9,914 nt of DNA, taken from Actinomycetota bacterium (lineage in GTDB: Bacteria; Actinomycetota; Actinomycetes; Nanopelagicales; Nanopelagicaceae). Position numbers and translations under genes: made by a program. The notes under the pieces were generated by a model. It ran no database searches, had not been told where the DNA came from, and saw only the letters and a list, made by a program, of their open reading frames with translations. The DNA lies in the NCBI GenBank assembly GCA_009697555.1, contig WLQV01000023.1, positions 1 to 9,914 of the forward strand, given 5' to 3'. This document shows, in pieces, positions 7,682 through 9,914 of the stretch (position 1 is its first letter; each line of letters starts with the position of its first letter).

Positions 7682-8985
7682 GGCTGCTCCGAACGTGCAC
7701 TCATTGCTTCACCGTGCGCTGGTAGATCTTCAGCGTTGGCGAGTGTGATAACAGTTGGTGTGATTTCCTTAAATGCGCTCTCGTTGTACTCAACAAAGTG
7801 AAGGCCACGAAGAAAAGTTTGGACAGATAGACCGCTGGAGTGACAGGCACAGCCACCGGTAGGTAGTACGTGATTGGAGCCCGCTGCGTAATCTCCTAGC
7901 GAGACTGGCGTGTAACGACCGATAAAGACTGCACCGGCATTGCGAATGCCAGCGGCAACACTCTGTGGTTGCACTGTTTGAATTTCCAAGTGCTCTGCTG
8001 CGTATGCATTTGCAACTGCAACTGCCTCTTCTAAATTATCTACGAGTGCGATTGCAGATTGAATTCCCGATAGTGCAGTGCGAATTCGATCGCCATGCTT
8101 GGTGGCACTCACTCGCTTTTCCAGTTGAACTTTGACTTGATCGGCCAAAGTAGTCGAAGTTGTGATTAGTACCGCGGCCGCAATCACATCGTGTTCGGCT
8201 TGGCTAATCAGATCGGCTGCAACATCTACAGCTAGTGCGCTCTCATCGGCGATGATTGCAATCTCGGTTGGGCCGGCTTCAGAATCAATTGCGATAATTC
8301 CGCGCAGTGCGCGCTTTGCTGCTGCCACATAAATGTTTCCGGGCCCAGTTACTAAATCGCACTTCTCGCAAAGACCGGCCATGCCATAAGCAAAGAGTGC
8401 AATCGCCTGCGCACCACCTACGGCATACACCTCGCTAATTCCAAGTAACGCACACGTTGCCAAAATTGTTGGGTGCGGCAAGCCACCAAATTCACTCTGC
8501 GGTGGTGAGGCAACGGCGATGCTCTCCACCTTTGCAATCTGGGCTGGAATCACATTCATCATCACACTGCTGGGATAAACCGCACGTCCGCCAGGAACGT
8601 AAAGTCCCACACGATCTACTGGAATCCACTTCTCAGTGACGGTGCCACCTGGAACAACTTCGGTTCGCTTCTCGCTGCGAACTTGATCGCGATGTACTTT
8701 GCGAATTCGCTCAATTGAAAGTTCAAGTGCAGCGCGAACTGCAGGATCTAATTCGGCAAGTGCGCGATCTAGCGCAGCCTGTGGAACTCGAATCTCTTTA
8801 GGTGAAACTCCATCAAATTTTTGCGCTAAGTCGCGAAGCGTCTGCTCGTTACCGCTCTTTACTGCGGCAAGAATCGGTTCGATCGTTGCCATTGCACCGG
8901 CGACATCGAGAGTGGCGCGAGGCAGTAGCGCTGCATATTCAGTTTTAGAGAGAGTGCGGCCGCGCAGATCGACGGTGCGGATCAT
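7678..8985 (-). CDS. hisD: Histidinol dehydrogenase
   Basis: HisD carries out the last two steps of histidine synthesis, oxidising L-histidinol to L-histidine with two NAD+; it is a zinc-dependent homodimer. The 435 residues are normal. Motifs in order: [16 protein letters not shown] (126-141), [14 protein letters not shown] (188-201), [15 protein letters not shown] (211-225), [14 protein letters not shown] (234-247), SQAEHD (261-266), AEHLEI (330-335) and [17 protein letters not shown] (369-385). Zinc ligands expected from the family are Q262, H265, D365 and H424, and the catalytic pair is E331-H332; all are present. The [15 protein letters not shown] form of the C-terminal motif is, from memory, the actinobacterial variant. 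It is the first gene of the his-trp run, 82 bases after dnaE, and its TGA overlaps hisC. Confidence 0.98.
   Translation of the reverse strand: MIRTVDLRGRTLSKTEYAALLPRATLDVAGAMATIEPILAAVKSGNEQTLRDLAQKFDGVSPKEIRVPQAALDRALAELDPAVRAALELSIERIRKVHRDQVRSEKRTEVVPGGTVTEKWIPVDRVGLYVPGGRAVYPSSVMMNVIPAQIAKVESIAVASPPQSEFGGLPHPTILATCALLGISEVYAVGGAQAIALFAYGMAGLCEKCDLVTGPGNIYVAAAKRALRGIIAIDSEAGPTEIAIIADESALAVDVAADLISQAEHDVIAAAVLITTSTTLADQVKVQLEKRVSATKHGDRIRTALSGIQSAIALVDNLEEAVAVANAYAAEHLEIQTVQPQSVAAGIRNAGAVFIGRYTPVSLGDYAAGSNHVLPTGGCACHSSGLSVQTFLRGLHFVEYNESAFKEITPTVITLANAEDLPAHGEAMSARSEQP
7687..7690 (-). promoter_or_regulatory. Shine-Dalgarno sequence of hisC
   Basis: GGAG on the minus strand, five bases before the hisC ATG and inside the final codons of hisD. 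It supports the ATGA-overlap start at 7681. Confidence 0.5.
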
Positions 8986-9067
8986 GGCGACTCTCTTCCT
9001 ACCGAGGGTTAAAGCTGCAACTAATAGGGATAAGTCTAAAGCGTGGACCGGCTTACTGGGCGGTTAT
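8986..9067 (-). other. dnaE-hisD spacer, probable his-trp operon control region
   Basis: These 82 bases are the only gene gap in the window above 14 bases, so any promoter for the his-trp run would most likely lie here. On the minus strand there is a TAGACT (around 9032-9037), which resembles an actinobacterial TAnnnT -10 box but has no convincing -35 partner. TATTAG (around 9022-9027) is another weak candidate. No U-tailed hairpin that would end dnaE transcription is visible, so read-through from dnaE is possible. I see no histidine-rich leader peptide and no riboswitch. The promoter assignment is inference. Confidence 0.35.
8991..9000 (-). promoter_or_regulatory. Shine-Dalgarno sequence of hisD
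   Basis: AGGAAGAGAG on the minus strand ends five bases before the hisD ATG. It supports the start at 8985 and independent ribosome loading at the head of the operon. Confidence 0.55.
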
Positions 9068-9913
9068 TTAAACCAAGCAGCCTGGGCCCAAAATTGCTTT
9101 CAAATCAGCACTCAATGAGGGCGATGAGGTGATTTTGGCATCGAGTTTTAAAACGGTATTTGTGCCGCGATCATCGAGATGGAGATGCACTTCGCGCGGT
9201 CCAGGATGAGATCGCAGAATCTCTTTCATGCGATCCACGATTGGTGGGGTGCATTGTGCAATGGGTAGCGAGATGATGAGTGGACCAACTGGGCCACGTG
9301 AGATATCTGGTGATGAGAGATCTAGCGCGGTAAAGCGCAACTGTTCATCGCGATGATCTACTCGGCCGCGAATAATGACAACTCGATCCTCAACAAGTGA
9401 CATGGCATGTTGGGTATAAGCATTGGAGAAGAAGAGCGCTTCAATCGAACCACCGAGATCTTCCACAGTAACGATCGCCCATGATGCACCTTGTTTAGTA
9501 ACTTTTCGATTGATGCTCGTAATTAAGCCACCAACAGTGACGACTGAATCATGGACGGCGCCTTCATCGAGTAGTTCACTGATACTCATATCGGTGTTGG
9601 CTTTGAGTACATGTTCGATGCCAAGGAGTGGATGATCAGAAACGTAAAGACCCAACATCTCGCGCTCGTATGAGAGAAGTTGCGACTTCTCCCACTCCCC
9701 TTGTGGAATATCTAACTCAACTCCCATTACCTGGGTGGTTGATTCACCGCCGAATAAATCGAATTGGCCAATTGCTTCAGCGCGCTTGCTCTCAATCACT
9801 GAATCAATCGCCTCTAAATGCACCGCCATCAAACCTTTACGAGGCGCCCCAAAGGAATCAAATGCGCCAGCCTTAATCAGAGATTCAATCGTCTTCTTAT
9901 TGCAGACCTGCGC
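9068..9913 (-). CDS. dnaE: DNA polymerase III alpha subunit, C-terminal part (5' end beyond window)
   Basis: This is the replicative polymerase catalytic subunit; only the last 281 codons are here, open to the right edge. The first residues, VCNKKTIESLIKAGAFDSFG, belong to the end of the helix-hairpin-helix region that follows the polymerase core. Residues 49-55 read GQFDLFG, matching the internal beta-clamp-binding motif (QADMF in E. coli). EREMLGLYVSDHPL (about 83-96) is a DnaE hallmark. An OB-fold follows at about 125-200 (VTVGGLITSINRKVTKQGASWA, then VIIRGRV), ending in a small C-terminal domain. The polymerase and PHP domains lie off the window, so DnaE1 versus an error-prone DnaE2 paralogue cannot be settled by length; the clamp motif and the intact OB and tail regions favour the replicative form. 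The stop is 82 bases before hisD. Confidence 0.94.
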   Translation of the reverse strand, partial: AQVCNKKTIESLIKAGAFDSFGAPRKGLMAVHLEAIDSVIESKRAEAIGQFDLFGGESTTQVMGVELDIPQGEWEKSQLLSYEREMLGLYVSDHPLLGIEHVLKANTDMSISELLDEGAVHDSVVTVGGLITSINRKVTKQGASWAIVTVEDLGGSIEALFFSNAYTQHAMSLVEDRVVIIRGRVDHRDEQLRFTALDLSSPDISRGPVGPLIISLPIAQCTPPIVDRMKEILRSHPGPREVHLHLDDRGTNTVLKLDAKITSSPSLSADLKAILGPGCLV

Positions 9914-9914
9914 A

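Noticed and set aside
9007..9042. Repeated TAAAGC (ggttaaagc and gtctaaagc, 27 bases apart) in the spacer, considered as an operator pair
   Set aside because: The shared core is only six bases and no known regulator site fits, so it is too short to report as a repeat.
9047..9074. Possible dnaE terminator (weak inverted repeats ACCG/CGGT and GGTT/AACC near the stop)
   Set aside because: The stems are only four pairs with poor loops and no following U run, so this does not qualify as an intrinsic terminator.
9083..9090. Eight-base palindrome TGGGCCCA in the dnaE 3' end
   Set aside because: It is a short perfect palindrome within conserved coding sequence (LGPG codons), has no loop for a hairpin, and is expected by chance.
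8699..9118. 139-codon open frame on the plus strand across the hisD start, the spacer and the dnaE end
   Set aside because: It is antisense to two clear genes, its composition is shadow-like (Ser, Arg and Ala rich), and no start signal or motif supports it.
1..9914. Mobile elements, CRISPR arrays, tRNA or rRNA genes, phage or defence genes
   Set aside because: None were seen. The window is occupied end to end by housekeeping biosynthesis and replication genes with uniform composition.

Overview
The window reads almost entirely on the minus strand. It holds the 3' end of dnaE followed by a compact amino-acid operon with the order hisD-hisC-hisB-hisH-priA-hisF-hisI-trpE-(small membrane protein)-trpC-trpB, and trpB runs off the left edge. 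All the product names rest on clear family motifs. The order is the one known from actinobacteria such as Mycobacterium and Streptomyces.

Organism. Several signs point to an actinobacterium: a HisA-type isomerase of the PriA kind inside the his cluster, a HisD C-terminal half with the [15 protein letters not shown] signature, and a trp-region membrane protein tail between trpE and trpC. Base composition, judged by eye from sample lines, is about 45-50 % G+C. That is low for the phylum, and together with the very tight packing (almost no spacer DNA) it suggests a genome-streamlined lineage, for example freshwater Nanopelagicales (acI). The lineage is inference; the phylum is well supported.

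Layout, in transcription order (right to left). 9913-9068 is the DNA polymerase III alpha C-terminus. 9067-8986 is an 82-base spacer, the only intergenic stretch long enough for a promoter. hisD, hisC, hisB, hisH, priA and hisF occupy 8985-3900 and are joined by four-base stop/start overlaps, except for an 8-base gap at hisC/hisB. A 14-base gap with two RNA hairpins separates hisF from hisI (3885-3535). trpE (3530-2046) follows after 4 bases, then a 54-codon membrane-protein gene (2046-1882) that overlaps both neighbours, trpC (1885-1112) and trpB (1101 to the left edge).

How the genes work together. HisH and HisF form the imidazole glycerol phosphate synthase that takes the product of PriA. 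HisI acts before PriA, and HisB, HisC and HisD complete histidine. TrpE starts tryptophan synthesis, TrpC makes indole-glycerol phosphate, and TrpB makes tryptophan. PriA probably also does the TrpF step, which would link the two pathways physically and enzymatically. The genes hisG, hisE, hisN, trpG, trpD and trpA are not in this window. The least conventional item is the tiny gene between trpE and trpC, which looks like a drastically shortened form of the actinobacterial trp-operon membrane protein. The hairpin pair at hisF/hisI is the second structure worth attention.
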